Shown: in pieces, positions 24,077-34,889 of the stretch
Position numbering within the stretch: position 1 is the stretch's first letter
Layout of the letters: every line of letters starts with the position of its first letter
Source of the DNA: Verticillium longisporum
Taxonomy: Eukaryota > Ascomycota > Sordariomycetes > Glomerellales > Plectosphaerellaceae
Direction: 5' to 3'
Length of the DNA stretch: 64,000 nucleotides
NCBI GenBank assembly: GCA_019188255.1
Contig: JAETXT010000008.1
Location: forward strand, 1,550,001-1,614,000
Program-made: the position numbers and the translations under genes
Notes under the pieces: generated by a model
Seen by the model: only the letters and a program-made list of their open reading frames with translations
Database searches by the model: none
Told to the model about the DNA's origin: nothing

Positions 24077-25934
24077 ACGTAATCCACAAGCGAGTGGTTC
24101 ACCCATGCGAGTGGTTCACTTCACCCCGACCCGACAAACATTCCGAGGAAAACCTCAACCCAAACGCCGTAAATCAATTAAAATCACTCCTCCTCGTCTT
24201 TTGCAGACGATGAGATAGCTACCTGACAAGTTCTCGCGTTGTGGCCGGTCTTCCCGCATACGCTACAGCATCGTTTCTTCGGCTGGGACCACGACGCGGG
24301 ACCCGGGTTCTGCAGCGTTTCCTCTTTTATCTGGATATCTACTTCCTTCTGAGCAATCTTGTCCTGTCCCTCGCCTACAGCCATGCTTCCTCCTTCCCGG
24401 AGACGTAGCTTTTGGCCCTCCGGCGTCGGCTTAGTGTAGCATTTTCCTCTCGAAGGATCATAACCTCTGACTTCAAAAGAGCGATCTGGTGCATAACACC
24501 CCGCGTCCCCTTCGCAAGATAGTCAACAGCATCTAAAATTGACGTTGGGGAGCTTCCCTGGTGGCGTGAGATTCGCCCTTTGATGAAGTCAGTCTGGGAA
24601 CCTGCCTCGAGCAGGTTAGTGGGCGTCTTAGAGACCCAAGAATCACGCTCCCCGTGGGACGTCCCCGGAGGCGTCGTCGTCCTCAACCTCACATCCAGCT
24701 TTGACAGGACTGTTTCCGGGTTATGGGGACAAGCCCCGCTCCTCGAAAGCCTCCCTGGATGTTTTTTCTGTCATTGCTTGCTGAAATGCAGCCGAAAACG
24801 CCGGGAAGAAGTCCTCTTTGCTGATGTGCGTTGTACCCGCCCTCATCCTATCCTCGATTTGCCGACCGTATGCTTTCTTTAGTGGGCCAAAACACCCAAC
24901 ATCGAGAGGCTGGAGTAGATGTGACGAATGAGGAGGCATACAGAGTGTGATGATGTTGTTCTCCTTGCAGTAGAGTTCGAAGTCGACCGAGTGGTGACTT
25001 TCGTGGCCATCCAGGATCAGTAGGCGATAACCGCCCGAAGTACGGGACTTTGTATGCCTGTCAAAATGCCGAATCCATTCCAGACCAATATCATTCGTCG
25101 TCCAGCCGTTTGGAGATGTTGCGATTCTCCAGTCGCGAGAAATCGCGTCGTCCTGGTACCAGCTCGAGAGGTGGTACTTGCCCGAAACCACGATGAACGG
25201 CGGGACGGAGAAACCCAACGCGCCAACGCCCTGGATCACCGTAACCCATTCCCGGTTGCCTGGCTGCCTCATCTTCACATTGGACCGTCTTTCCGAACTG
25301 GTCACGACCATTCCGTTGGCGATAACGCCCATCTGGAAGCCGGTCTCGTCAAAGTTGTACATGTCAGCCTCTTGGATGCCGTACTTGGCGATCATGTTAT
25401 GCACGAGGCGGAACCACGCGTTTATCGCGTCCGGATCTTCGCATTGGGCCCTCTTGTAGTCGTACTTGCGAAAGAAACGCGTCCGGAGCTCTGGTTGCCG
25501 TTTGACGAAGTTTGCGGCCCAGTTCTTCCCGACGCGTGGCGCGTCACGGTCGGCAAGCAGGCGATTCGCCATATCTCCGACCTCACCCAACCGGGGAGGG
25601 TAAGATCGCGCATCTAGGTCAAGGATATATTCGACAATAGTTTTCTCTTCTAGTACTGTTAATTTGGCAGAATTGGGCGGGCTTTCGCGTCGGGAGGGTT
25701 TGCCCTTCTGGCGTCGGAGGAGCGTCGTTAAGGGGACGGTGTAGATCCTCGCAGCACTCCGGGCGCTTAGGTTCGGGTCATTGTCCATAGCTTGGATAGC
25801 AAGGAATAATTGACCTTCTTTTGAAAGAGTCTCCATCGCGGGCGGAGGTGGAATCTGTAGAATTCAGGTGTAGGTCGTGGGCCCGGGCGAAGTGAACCAC
25901 TCGCTTGGGTGAACCACTCGCTTGTGGATTACGT
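24077..25934 (-). mobile_element. Fot1/pogo-type (Tc1-mariner superfamily) transposon nested in hAT relic
   Basis: A 1.86-kb element with inverted termini of about 46 bp, 24077-24122 and 25889-25934, starting ACGTAATCCACAAGCGAGTG and differing by about one base. Each TIR contains the direct repeat GCGAGTGGTTCAC twice. TA flanks both ends (24075-24076, 25935-25936). Size, TA duplication and transposase type fit Fot1/Pot2-like elements. Base composition is normal, with CA/TG common, so it entered the hAT relic after RIP or escaped it. Confidence 0.93.
24184..25836 (-). pseudogene. Fot1/pogo transposase, two frameshifts near C-terminus
   Basis: The first frame (25836-24721) encodes 371 aa: a psq-like HTH (SARSAARIYTVPLTTLLRR), a CENP-B-type HTH (NWAANFVKRQPEL) and the DDE_1 core with Asp163 (YNFDETGF), Asp276 (LILDGHESHH) and Asp312 (LLQPLDVGCFGPLK), a DD35D spacing. 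The frame is lost after ERGLSP, and the sequence continues in another frame (about 24710-24400: NPETVLSKLDVRLRTTTPP, coiled coil), then in a third (24400-24184) ending in a CCHC knuckle (CCSVCGKTGHNARTC). Family members carry these parts in one protein, so two small indels are inferred; the catalytic core itself is intact. No introns are seen. A sequencing or assembly error cannot be excluded. Confidence 0.88.
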
Positions 25935-26095
25935 TATATACCTTCTTTATATTAGGATTAATAGAATATTCTATATTTACTTTTTATTCTAATTTTATTA
26001 ATTAATATATTATTTATTATAGCTATATTAAGTATTTATTATTAATAGAGTATAATATATCGAGTTAAGGTAATAGGGGTAAGGGCTACTATTAC

Positions 26096-26129
<34 letters not shown>

Positions 26130-26245
26130 GGAATTAAAGGAGGGATCTATATTAACTCGAATAGATATTCTAATATTAAAGCTCTTATTTACTTAAATTA
26201 TTATAGAAAGTATATAGATTATTAACTAATCTAAGCTTTAATTTT

Positions 26246-26380
26246 TTAGGTTCTCTAGGTTATTTAGAGAAAGCCTATAGGTTTAATTAGGTTAACCTAA
26301 AAGCCTATATAATTTAGGTAGGTTTTTAGGTTAACCTAATTAAACCTATAGGCTTTCTCTAGATAACCTAGAGAACCTAA
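26246..26380. repeat. Long hairpin (about 55-bp arms) in hAT subterminal region
   Basis: The arm from about 26246 to 26301 and its reverse complement at about 26323-26380 differ by one base and are separated by about 20 bases. Motifs TTAGGTT/AACCTAA abound here and at the opposite hAT end (17.68-17.82 kb), so this is likely the element's subterminal repeat zone. Confidence 0.85.
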
Positions 26381-26634
26381 ATATCTACTCCCCTATAATA
26401 CCCAAATTAGACTATTTAGGTATTCCTAAGCCTAGTGATAATAGTCCATTCATCCCTGATCGAGGGAATCTATGGACTTTGAGCGCGGTCAACCTGTTAC
26501 AACGCTATGTGCTGCCGCTCTTCCAACGTTTGGCGATGTTACTATGGATCTTTATGCTACCCTTTCTCCTCTCCCTTTCATGTCCTTGTAACACTGCCGC
26601 CATTATGCGGAATCTCAGACATTCAAGTCAAGCC

Positions 26635-28271
26635 CTACGTCTCAGCCTCCCCCCTCTCTGCCCTGTTCATTCTTCCAGCCTCATCGTCGCCAGATGCCTC
26701 CGGAGCCTTTGGCTGCTCAGCAGGAGGGGCCTTGGCCTTCAGGTCCGTATTGCCCACTCCAGCAGTCAAGGCCAACGCCAGCGCAGCGCAGACCGCGTAG
26801 AGGATGAAAATGTAGTGCAACCCCTTCATGTATACGGCCAGTATCCTTTCCATCTTTTCGTCTTCAAGCCCCATGGCGCCGAGTGCATTCATTGAGCTCG
26901 TCAGACTTGCCACCTCCTTTCCATCCATGTATCCACCCTGCGTCAGGTCACGGCTAAGGGTATTTGACAAGATGGCACCCGAAACGACGAGCCCGAATGC
27001 GCCACCAATGGTCCGGATGAAGTTCCGCAGCCCCGTCGTCACGGCTCGGTCCTCACTTCGGCTGTTAGCGTACATGCCCACCAGTGTCGGCTGCAGCGTC
27101 AGTCCAATGCCCGCGCCTTCGACGACGAGTATCGGTATCAGTGCGCCGAGTCCGGTGCTGCGTTTGAACATGAGCTTCAACCCTGCGCCGAGAGTCCACA
27201 GGATGAAGCCGGCGAGGATGCACGGCATGTACCTGCCCCACCGGCCCATAAGCTGTCCGCTGAGAATAGAGCCAAAGGATGTGGTAATAACGATGGGAAG
27301 TATCAGGGCACCAGAGACCGGAGGCGAGTACGTGAGGACGGATTGAAAGTATATCGGCAGGTAGAAGAAGTTACCGTAGTAAGCGAGGCCGATGAGAAAA
27401 GACTGTGCGTAGAGGAAGCTGCAGTGGGGAGCGCGGTAGAGGCGTAAGGGCATGATGGGAAGGACTGCTAGCTTCCATTCCTAAAAGACAAAGGCGACGG
27501 CGAGCACGCCGCCAATCGACAGGGTCGAGATCAGGAACGCTGACGTCCAAGGATAGGTGACGCCACCACTAGATAGGGGAATTAACACGAGGAGGGTGGA
27601 GGCTACGTTGAGGATGATACCGCCGTAATCAATCTTCTTCATCTTGTCAACATAATTGCCCGAGCGGTGCTTGAGGGGTAGGAAAAAGAGAATAACGATG
27701 GACGACGGGACGACCATGATCGGTATCATCCAGAAGACCCAACGCCAGGTCGAGGACTCGACGACGGCGCCGCCCAGAAAAGGGCCCACGCCGTTGGCGA
27801 GCGCAATGATGCCGCCGAGCATGCCTGGTAGTGTAAGTGGATGAACCTTTGCTGCGAAAACGGAGACTCACCTTGGTATTTCCCGCGATTCTGCAACGTC
27901 GTGACGTCGCTGACAATGATCATCACGAGACTGTTGATGCCGCCACCTCCGACGCCAGCAATGGCCCGAAAAGCGAAAAGCTGCTCGGCAGTTTGCGAGA
28001 AGCCGCATGCCAGATCGCCAATTCCCATCAAGGCGAGGCAGATCAGTAGCAGGTTCTTTCGCCCAAATATGTCCGATAGGCGACCATTGATGAGCTGAAA
28101 GGCTGTCGAGGCAATCAAGAACGAGGCACCTATCCACGACGTTGCGGTCCCAGTGTTGAGGTCGCCGGCGATAGCGGGCGTTGCCGTCGATACACTAGTC
28201 TGGTCGACAAATGAGACAAATAGACAAACAGACAGCGCGGGGATGGCAACGAGGAGTCGTTTCGTCGTCAT
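26635..28271 (-). pseudogene. MFS drug-resistance-type transporter with an in-frame stop
   Basis: Two exons (28271-27872, intron 27871-27825, 27824-26635) read as a TRI12/DHA-like 12-14 TM carrier: SVCLFVSFVDQTSVSTATPAI in TM1, motif A as NGRLSDIFGRKN, and a loop with GAVVESSTWRWVFWMI. At 27483-27481 a TAG interrupts the frame between AVAFVF and EWKLAVLPIMPLRL, after which homology continues unbroken to the normal C-terminus, so either the gene is dead or two fragments are made. TAG could come from CAG by a CA to TA change, the RIP type, and the gene begins only 200 bp from the RIP-saturated hAT relic. An N-terminal extension up to 28508 is coding-like but lacks an ATG, so the true start is uncertain; 28271 is the first in-frame ATG. 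Confidence 0.85.
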
Positions 28272-28508
28272 GGTATTTCGTTGTCCGCCGACGCTCTCTG
28301 CATCACTATCGTCCCGGACATCGCCCTTGGATGTTCGGTTTGCTGCATCGATGGCGCCTGGCTCCTCCTCGGTGGAGGACGAATCTACGCAGGGCGTTTG
28401 GCTTTTGGTCGGGCTCTCTTGCAACACTTCGCCGTTGTTGAAGGCTACGGTTTCAGCTCTTATCTTGATAACATGAAAAGTCGACCAGCGGAGGAAGAAG
28501 GGACTCAA

Positions 28509-29417
28509 GGGAGTGTCGAGACGGAGAACGAGTTCAGAAGGCCATTGCCTGCTTCATGAAGACTCGCAAGTCGAGTACAGGTCCTTCTGACCCGAATGAT
28601 GAGTCTGAAGGACAACTCCCCCCTCTCACCGGCAGATTCAGCCATCGGATTGAGATGCCGGCTTGCAAATCCCATCTGCAAGAAGGCCTTTTCCTCCTTG
28701 CGGAGAAAACTGGATCGCCACATGGGTCACGCCTTCTTAATGGTCCAAGGCCTCCCGATGAACGGCCCGGCGCCCATTATGCCCGATGGCAAGGATGTCA
28801 TAGCGAGCTGTTGGTCCAGTCCTTTTTCGTCCGGCGCTCGCTACCTGTCGGCCGACACCATCGGGGTTCTGTCGGAGCAAAAGGCTTGCCTTGTAGAATG
28901 AAGGCTAGGGAATGGATGCGGGTAGTGGATACTTGGGCCGATCTCTCGCGTGCGATTTCGTGCTTACGACCCTGGTTGCCGTGTATGGATTGGAAATCCA
29001 ACTCAATCGCGTGGTAGCGAGGGGCCTGAACGGCATGGACTTCGGCTTAGGCTCTGGACCCCCGCGGCCAGAAGCCCCTCTCAAGCAGGAATGCCACCTG
29101 TTCCTAGCAGTTCCGATGTGAATCTGGGTTGCGTGAGGAATCAATCGTGGGGATATGATTGATACTCACGATATGCCCTGCAGCAAAGTTGGATAAAAGC
29201 ACACATTGCGACTGCCAAACTCACCAAGTCAAACACCCATGCACCTACACCGTGACGAGACTTTCACAGCCTCTGGTAATCGGGGCTGTCGAAGTAGGAA
29301 TCGTCTGGCGATGCCGCCGCTGGCTCGCTATCGCTGTGATGACGACTGGACACCGATGCCAATCACCAAACGTTCGTGACAATAACGTGACCTTGAGAGG
29401 AACTGAAAAAAAATGCT
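28509..29417. other. Intergenic, no gene seen
   Basis: About 900 bp between the MFS pseudogene start and the OYE fragment. I looked for the missing N-terminal coding region of the OYE here (an APLTR-type FMN-binding block) in all three plus frames and did not find it. Confidence 0.5.
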
Positions 29418-30380
29418 TCAGAGTACTACGAGCAACCGGCCTGCGTACCTGGCACCCTCCTGATCAGCGAGGCCACCCTCATCTCGCACCGCGCCGTCGG
29501 CCGCCGCAACGTGCCCGGCTGGAAACAGGTCACTGACGCCGTCCATGCCAAAGGCTGCAGAACCTACTGCCAGCTCTGGCACCAGGGCCGCGCCGGCCAC
29601 ACCGAGCCGTTCCACGCCGAGGGGTTCAAGCTTGAGTCGAGCAGCGCGACACCCATCAACGCTGAAAGCCCGACGCTGGTCGAAATGAGCGAAGAGGACA
29701 TCTGGCAGACAATCGAAGATTACGCAACCGCCGCGAAAACCGCCATTACTGCGGGCTTCGACGGTGTCGAAATCCATGGCGCCAACGGCTACCTCTGCGG
29801 CCAGTTTCTCCAAACGACGTGCAACAAGAGGACTGACGCATGGGGCGGAAGCATTGAGAATCGTGCACGTTTCCACGTCGAGGTGACGAAGGCTGTCGTC
29901 GCGGCGGTAGGTGCAGACAGGACGGCTATACGCCTGAGCCCGTACAGTGACTTTGGCAGCATGCTCATGGAGGACCCAGATCCGAGTTTCCGGTATCTCT
30001 TGGAGCAGTTGAAGCCACTGGGGTTGGCGTGTCTGCACCTCATCGAGGCCAGGATCAGGGGCAACGACGACGCTGATTGTGGTGGGCAAAGGACTGTTCA
30101 GTGGATGGTCGAGCTTTGGGACAATGTGAGTCCTGTGCTGCTGCCAGGCGGTTTCCAGTCGCACACGGCGCGAACGGCGGTTGATGAGGTGTACAAGAAG
30201 TACGATGTTGCAATCGTCTTTGGTCGGTATTTCGTCACGAATCCTGATCTGGTGTGCCGGGTGCTATCGGGCGTGGATCTTGAGCCCTATGACCGCTCAA
30301 CGTTTTACACACCCAAGGAACCCAAAGGGTACATTGATTACCCATCCAGCCAGCAGTTCCTGGCGAGCGTCAAGGCTTGA
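29418..30380 (+). pseudogene. Old Yellow Enzyme (NADH:flavin oxidoreductase), N-terminally truncated
   Basis: From 29418 the frame reads SEYYEQPACVPGTLLISEAT, then NVPGWKQVTDAVHAKG, EIHGANGYLCGQFLQ, NKRTDAWGGSIENRARF, IRLSPYSDF, a FGRYFVTNPDLV block and the ending LEPYDRSTFYTPKE: the FMN/substrate TIM barrel of fungal OYEs. The first 40-50 residues, including the FMN-contacting APLTR strand, are absent and there is no in-frame ATG before the homologous part. A short stretch usually found between NVPG and WK (IWNDEQ-like) is also missing. Active-site His and Asn positions in the barrel remain. Likely a non-functional remnant, next to the dead MFS gene and perhaps from the same former metabolic cluster (inference). 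An unannotated upstream exon is the alternative. Confidence 0.8.
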
Positions 30381-32273
30381 GACCAGGACGCGTACAAGGA
30401 CCCGGACATGAGGGTTTGGAGGGAGGTCGAGGACTTGGAGCAGCTGCATGAATTATGTAGTTCAGTCCAAATGAAGCGAGGCTTTTGATGGCATCCGCCA
30501 GAGCGACTGGGATGCTCGCTGGCTGGCAGTCGATGTGGTGTGGCTGGTATATCTCCAACAGCATTGGAAGCAGAGAAGTGTGCGATGCACATGTTCACAA
30601 TGGAGATGCTACACAATAGCGTGGATACCCCGCTATTGGGGGTCTTTCCGCCTGACTGACCACCACCCTCATAACTAGAAACAGTCATTTCCAAACACCT
30701 TCATCACTGCTGCACCTCCGCCCGAACAATGCAATGTAACCCACGCGCGGACATTTGAGGCTCACCTGTCTTGATATGGCCAACCGAAGGCGTCCGATGG
30801 GGATAGATCAACTCGGTGGCTGCCAGCCACTCCTCAACACACGCACCTAGGTAGCGATGGCGTGCCCAAATGTTCCGCTTCGCTCAACAAGACATATGCA
30901 GGAACAGTTCGTCAACCTTGATGGCCTGATGCCACGCGACTACTTATACATTGAGACACTCCGGCTCAGTGCTTCAGCTCTTCCCATTTCACTTGGTTCC
31001 GGTTCCGACGATATCGAGGACCGCCCACCACTCCACTATCGACGGGCACACGAACGTTTCCTACCCGCCATTCGCATTCCAGCCTGGGCCAAAGATCGAA
31101 ATCATGGACAAACGGTAACATGATGTCTGACGACGCAGGAACGGATCCTAGCAAGCAACTCAAGGGGAAACAGGGCCGCCGCCAGACTTTCATTAGTCAT
31201 GGTCAAGTCGGTCCCTCGGCGTCGAAGTGTTGGGCACACAGCTCCATGCGCAACCGATTTTCCGTCAACCGGCCGGTCCACAAGGCGAGGCAGTGCCAAA
31301 TGCCTCTTGACCTGGCCGGACCAAAGTCCCCTTGGCAGGATTGTCAACCTTCCCATTCGGATCATGGGCCAACAACTGCAGATGCATGCCAAGCTTGTTT
31401 CCCCGCACAACCAACCATCCGAACGCCAACAGTCGCCATCGGTTCCTGGCCTGAACGGCTTGGCTCCTCCAGTCACCTTCCTCATTCAAACGACTGCCAA
31501 GTGGATGGCCTGTGGGAAGCGTCCCGCTACACCGACTGGCGGTGTTCCTCGCGCCCAACAAGGCTGATACGGGATGTGGTGGTTGGATGACACAGCGTTT
31601 GAGTTGTGCGAGGTCTGTAGTTGTGAACGCTATGGAACACAAAAAAGTTCCTTTGAACAACGAGGAAACTGAAGAGGTAAAAGCATCGGAGCCAGTAACA
31701 AATCAGCAGCAACTCGTACCAGCTTCTTTGTGGAAGAAAGCGGCTGTCGATGCTGCTGCTCTTGCAACACCATTGAGTGGAAAACATGCTCATCGAGGGC
31801 ACCACAGCGTCGCTTCCGATGCGGGGAGAAAACGAATTCGGACGCACACGGGCAAGGAACCTTGCATACGCCACAGGATATCTTTTTCAACTGGAGTATC
31901 CTCCGGTTTGGAAGCTCGGCCTTGGTCCCTGCTCTAAGATGCCCGTCAGCTGTGCCCGCAGCAAGCCGATGTCAATGAGCTTCCTTTTACAGTGTAGCTC
32001 TTGCAAACGGGAGCGTTGGCAGCATTGTTACCCCGGGCTCCCGGACAACGAGGCGAGCAGGAGCGGGGATGCTACACTGGAGCTGAGCAGTGGGTGTCGA
32101 ATCCATAAAGGCAGAAAGCAGGCACTGCGTACCTTATATGAAGCTCCTGCCTCCCACTGTGACGCTTCGGAAGCTCTGGGCATCTCCTCAGGATCCAGGT
32201 CTAACCGTGTTGACAACCTCGTATCATCAGGTTTCACCCCCAATCCCCGAGAACAATAGTCATTACCACCAGT
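30381..32273. other. Intergenic, no gene seen
   Basis: 1.9 kb in which no frame shows recognisable domains or sensible composition. Likely promoter of the 32274 peptidase plus non-coding DNA. Confidence 0.5.
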
Positions 32274-33454
32274 ATGCGCTACTCTGCCCCTGTCCTCGCT
32301 GCCCTCGTGGCTTCGGCCACCGCTACTGCTCCCATCGGACGTGCTGTCAAGATGTTGACGCTGGAGACATCCCCTGGCGTCACCATTGAGGTCACCGAAG
32401 AGCAGAAATTTGAGATGATGGACGTAAGTAGCTCCAGACAGGCATTCAATCCCTGTGCAGCGCCGTGCTGATCCCCGCAACAGAAGGGCGCCCATTTCTT
32501 CGACATCACTGAGTTCCAGGACAAAGAGGTGTCGGCCAACAGGCTCGCCGTTGCTGCGGCCCTGCCTTTCCCGACAAGTTCCACCAGAAGTGCACCATCG
32601 ACGAGCTAATTCCCAAGCTTGACATGGAGAGGATCGAGAGACTGCTCACCAAGTTCTCTTCGTTCCACAACCGCTACTACCTCTCCAACTGGGGCGTCCA
32701 GGCCGTCGACTGGCTGCATGACCAGATCAAGGAAGCCATTGACGACAGCGGTATCCCCTTTGTCAACCTCCGCTACGTCCGCCACGTCGCCTGGGCTCAG
32801 CCCAGCCTTATCGTGACCATTCCCGGCCGCAACCAGCGTACAGTCATCCTTGGCTCCCACCTCGACTCCGTCATCTCGGGCGACCGCGGCACCGGCCGTG
32901 CTCCCGGTGCCGGCGGCAACGGCTCCGGCTCGCTCATGAACCTTGAGGTGCTGCGCGCCGTCCTCTCAGACAAGCGTGTCCAGGACGGCGACATCCTCAA
33001 CACACTCGAGTTCCACTGGTACGGCGCCGAGGAGGCTGGCCTGCTCGGCTCCCAGGACATCTTCACCCAGTACCGCACCCTCAACCGCGACGTCGTCTCC
33101 ATGGTCATCCACGACATGGTTGGCTACTCTCGCCGTGACGGCATCGAGCGTTTCGGTCTCGTCACCGACTTCACCGACGCCAGCCAGAACGACTTCCTCA
33201 AGAAGGCCATCGGCCAGTTCACCAACATTCCCTACGAGGAGACCGCCTGCGGCTACGCGTGCTCCGACCACGCCTCCGCCAACAGGAACGGCTTCCCCTC
33301 GTCGTTCATCTTCGAGGCGCCATTCGGCGACCACAACCCGTACATCCACACGCCCAACGACACGATGCAGCACGTTTCGTTTGACCACGTCAATGAGCAC
33401 GCCAAGATGGCGCTGGCGTACATGTACGAGCTCGCCTACTGGGCTTTTGCCTAG
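32274..33454 (+). pseudogene. Secreted M28 leucine-aminopeptidase-like, frameshifted, metal-site motif changed
   Basis: Exon 1 (32274-32423) gives a signal peptide (MRYSAPVLAALVASATATA) and propeptide; a phase-0 intron 32424-32483 follows; exon 2 starts KGAHFFDITEF. Near 32562-32570 the frame shifts by one base (propeptide LAVAAALP, then FPDKFHQKC in another frame); from there to the stop at 33454 the reading is open. Family metal/catalytic residues are seen as GSHLDS, GAEEAGLLGSQ, HDMVGYS and YIHTPND, but the block normally PGADDNGSG reads PGAGGNGSG, losing the Asp that bridges the two zinc ions. If translated it would probably be inactive. Known relatives are secreted exopeptidases that trim N-terminal hydrophobic residues. 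Both lesions together favour a decayed gene over a sequencing error. Confidence 0.85.
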
Positions 33455-34002
33455 ACGCAGACGCTGCTGCTCGCCTCTCGTGCGACTCGGACGTTGCCCG
33501 TAGCCTACTGTATATACTCCCAAAAGCACCAATAGTAATGAGCATGAATATTGAAATTTTGGGGCTGGATGCAGTGCTGGTGTTGAACAAGTGAAGATGG
33601 CGAGTATGCGATTTCAGGTTCTTGTGAGACGTTTCGTGAGTGGCAGTGCGCAGGTGTTCACTTTCACGGCCTCCAAGGCTGACTCATTCTGTCCGCTCTG
33701 CTCAGACTGAGCAATGCAGCAGGCAGGGGAAGGCGTACTGCGACGAGGCGATAAATTGAAGACTTGAATTGCTTCCGAATACCCCTATTGATCCCTATTC
33801 CATACAGACCGTTGCCGGTGCGAAAGCCAGGCCTCTGCTCTGGACAAGGCTCGTCCCGAAACTACCTGTCCCAAGTACGCGGCCGAAAACATTGCTCCAT
33901 CGCCTCATCCGAGGCCAGGCGAGCGTAGCAAGCCCCGCCAAATTGACGCCCGTTGCCGATGGTACCCTGTTTGTACCAAGTTCTACATGCGCTGAAACCA
34001 AG
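33455..34002. other. Intergenic, no gene seen
   Basis: Short convergent intergenic stretch between the peptidase and the CHORD-like gene; presumed 3' UTRs. Confidence 0.5.
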
Positions 34003-34889
34003 TTACCCCGAATGCGCCCCTGCGAAAAACGAAAGAGTCCCCTCTTGCCGGCCGTCGCGTAATGTCGCGGCGCCCATGCCGTCCCGCCGGTCGAGCCTTC
34101 GCATCTTGACGCCAGACCCCGTGACCATGTTTCGCGAGCCGATCGACGACTCGGCGCCGCTGCCGCTGCTGCTGTCCGAGTCGCTGTCGTCGGAGCTCCG
34201 CCTCTTCATCCCCCTCGCGCTGTGGAACGCGTTGCCGCCGGTGCGCACGCCCGTCGTGGGCTCCAGGGACCGTGGTTGGCGGAGCTGGTGGCGGCCCCAG
34301 TTGCATCCTGGGTTGTTGCCCGCTTGTTGGCAGCAGGACCATCGGCGGCTCTGAAGAAAGTCTTCCATGGTGGGTTCCGTGTCCATCATGTCGTCGGACG
34401 TCGAGGCCATGGGCTGGAGGAAGCCTGGGAGCGGTTGTCAGTGGCCTGATGGAGGCGGAGTTTGGGGGGGGTAGGGAGGGCAGGCATTGGACGTACCACT
34501 GTGGTAATGGCAACCGTCCCGGCCGTGAAGATGCCAGGCAAAATTGCGCTTGCAATTGGAGCACTCCATTTCCAGGATGTGCGATGCAATGTCGGCGGCG
34601 GCTTGCTGCTGGCTGGTCTGCGGGTCGAGTAGAACAGCTGAAAGGACGCGGCGAAGGTCGGGACGTTTGCTGCGAGAAGGAGCGAAGATATCAGAAATGT
34701 GAAGAATAAATGATTGTTGGAGAGCTGTGATGGTTCCTAGAACTGAATCTGGCCCATCAATTGACTCTGGAGAGAGAGGGAGAGGAGAGTAGATAGAGAG
34801 CGGCAAGGTTATGGTAGGCTGGATGGAGGTAAGGAAGGTTGAAGGAATGGCGCAAGGCTGCACCTTACACGGGAAGCGGCCATGAACAT
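34003..34889 (-). CDS. CHORD-like zinc-binding protein, function unknown
   Basis: Minus-strand gene whose last two exons are clear: one ending at 34497 (…ECSNCKRNFAWHLHGRDGCHYHSG) and one from 34424 to 34003, joined by a 72-bp intron. The joined product has the pattern C-x2-C ... C-x-Y-H-x-G ... W-x-C-C ... G-C-x4-H, seen as CSNC, CHYHSG, RRWSCCQQ and GCNWGRH, close to the CHORD zinc-binding fold. Upstream is a conserved-looking segment (TITALQQSFILHISDIF, RPDLRRVLSAVLLDPQTS). The tail is Ser/Asp/Arg-rich with an acidic-basic patch (KRRSSDDSDSDSSSGSG), possibly nuclear. I place the start at ATG 34889 with a first intron beginning at gtgtaagg (around 34870) and ending at one of several AGs; this part is uncertain. 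CHORD proteins are often HSP90/SGT1 partners, but that role is not shown here. Confidence 0.65.

Larger units (their letters stand above)
17645..26434 (+). mobile_element. RIP-destroyed hAT DNA transposon (8.8 kb including nested Fot1 element)
   Basis: The termini TAGGCTTAGGAATACCTAAA (17645-17664) and its reverse complement (26415-26434) form a perfect 20-bp TIR, flanked by the identical 8-bp direct repeat GTGATAAT (17637-17644 and 26435-26442): an 8-bp target duplication, the hAT hallmark. Inside, the plus strand from about 20.7 to 22.3 kb reads, apart from RIP-type stops, as a hAT transposase: KFDPFL, KPFIYLIYKLS, LNYYLSKVERLL, LFTIAILL, then a C-terminal dimerisation-like region (STF-stop-RY, SLIALIKDIF) near 22.04-22.26 kb. 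CA/TG are nearly absent, so the copy was inactivated by RIP. Subtracting the nested element the original was about 6.9 kb, long for hAT; 22.4-24.07 kb is unassigned and may be another captured sequence. Confidence 0.85.

Noticed and set aside
26479..26895. Plus-strand frame over the MFS 3' end
   Set aside because: Antisense shadow of the MFS C-terminus.
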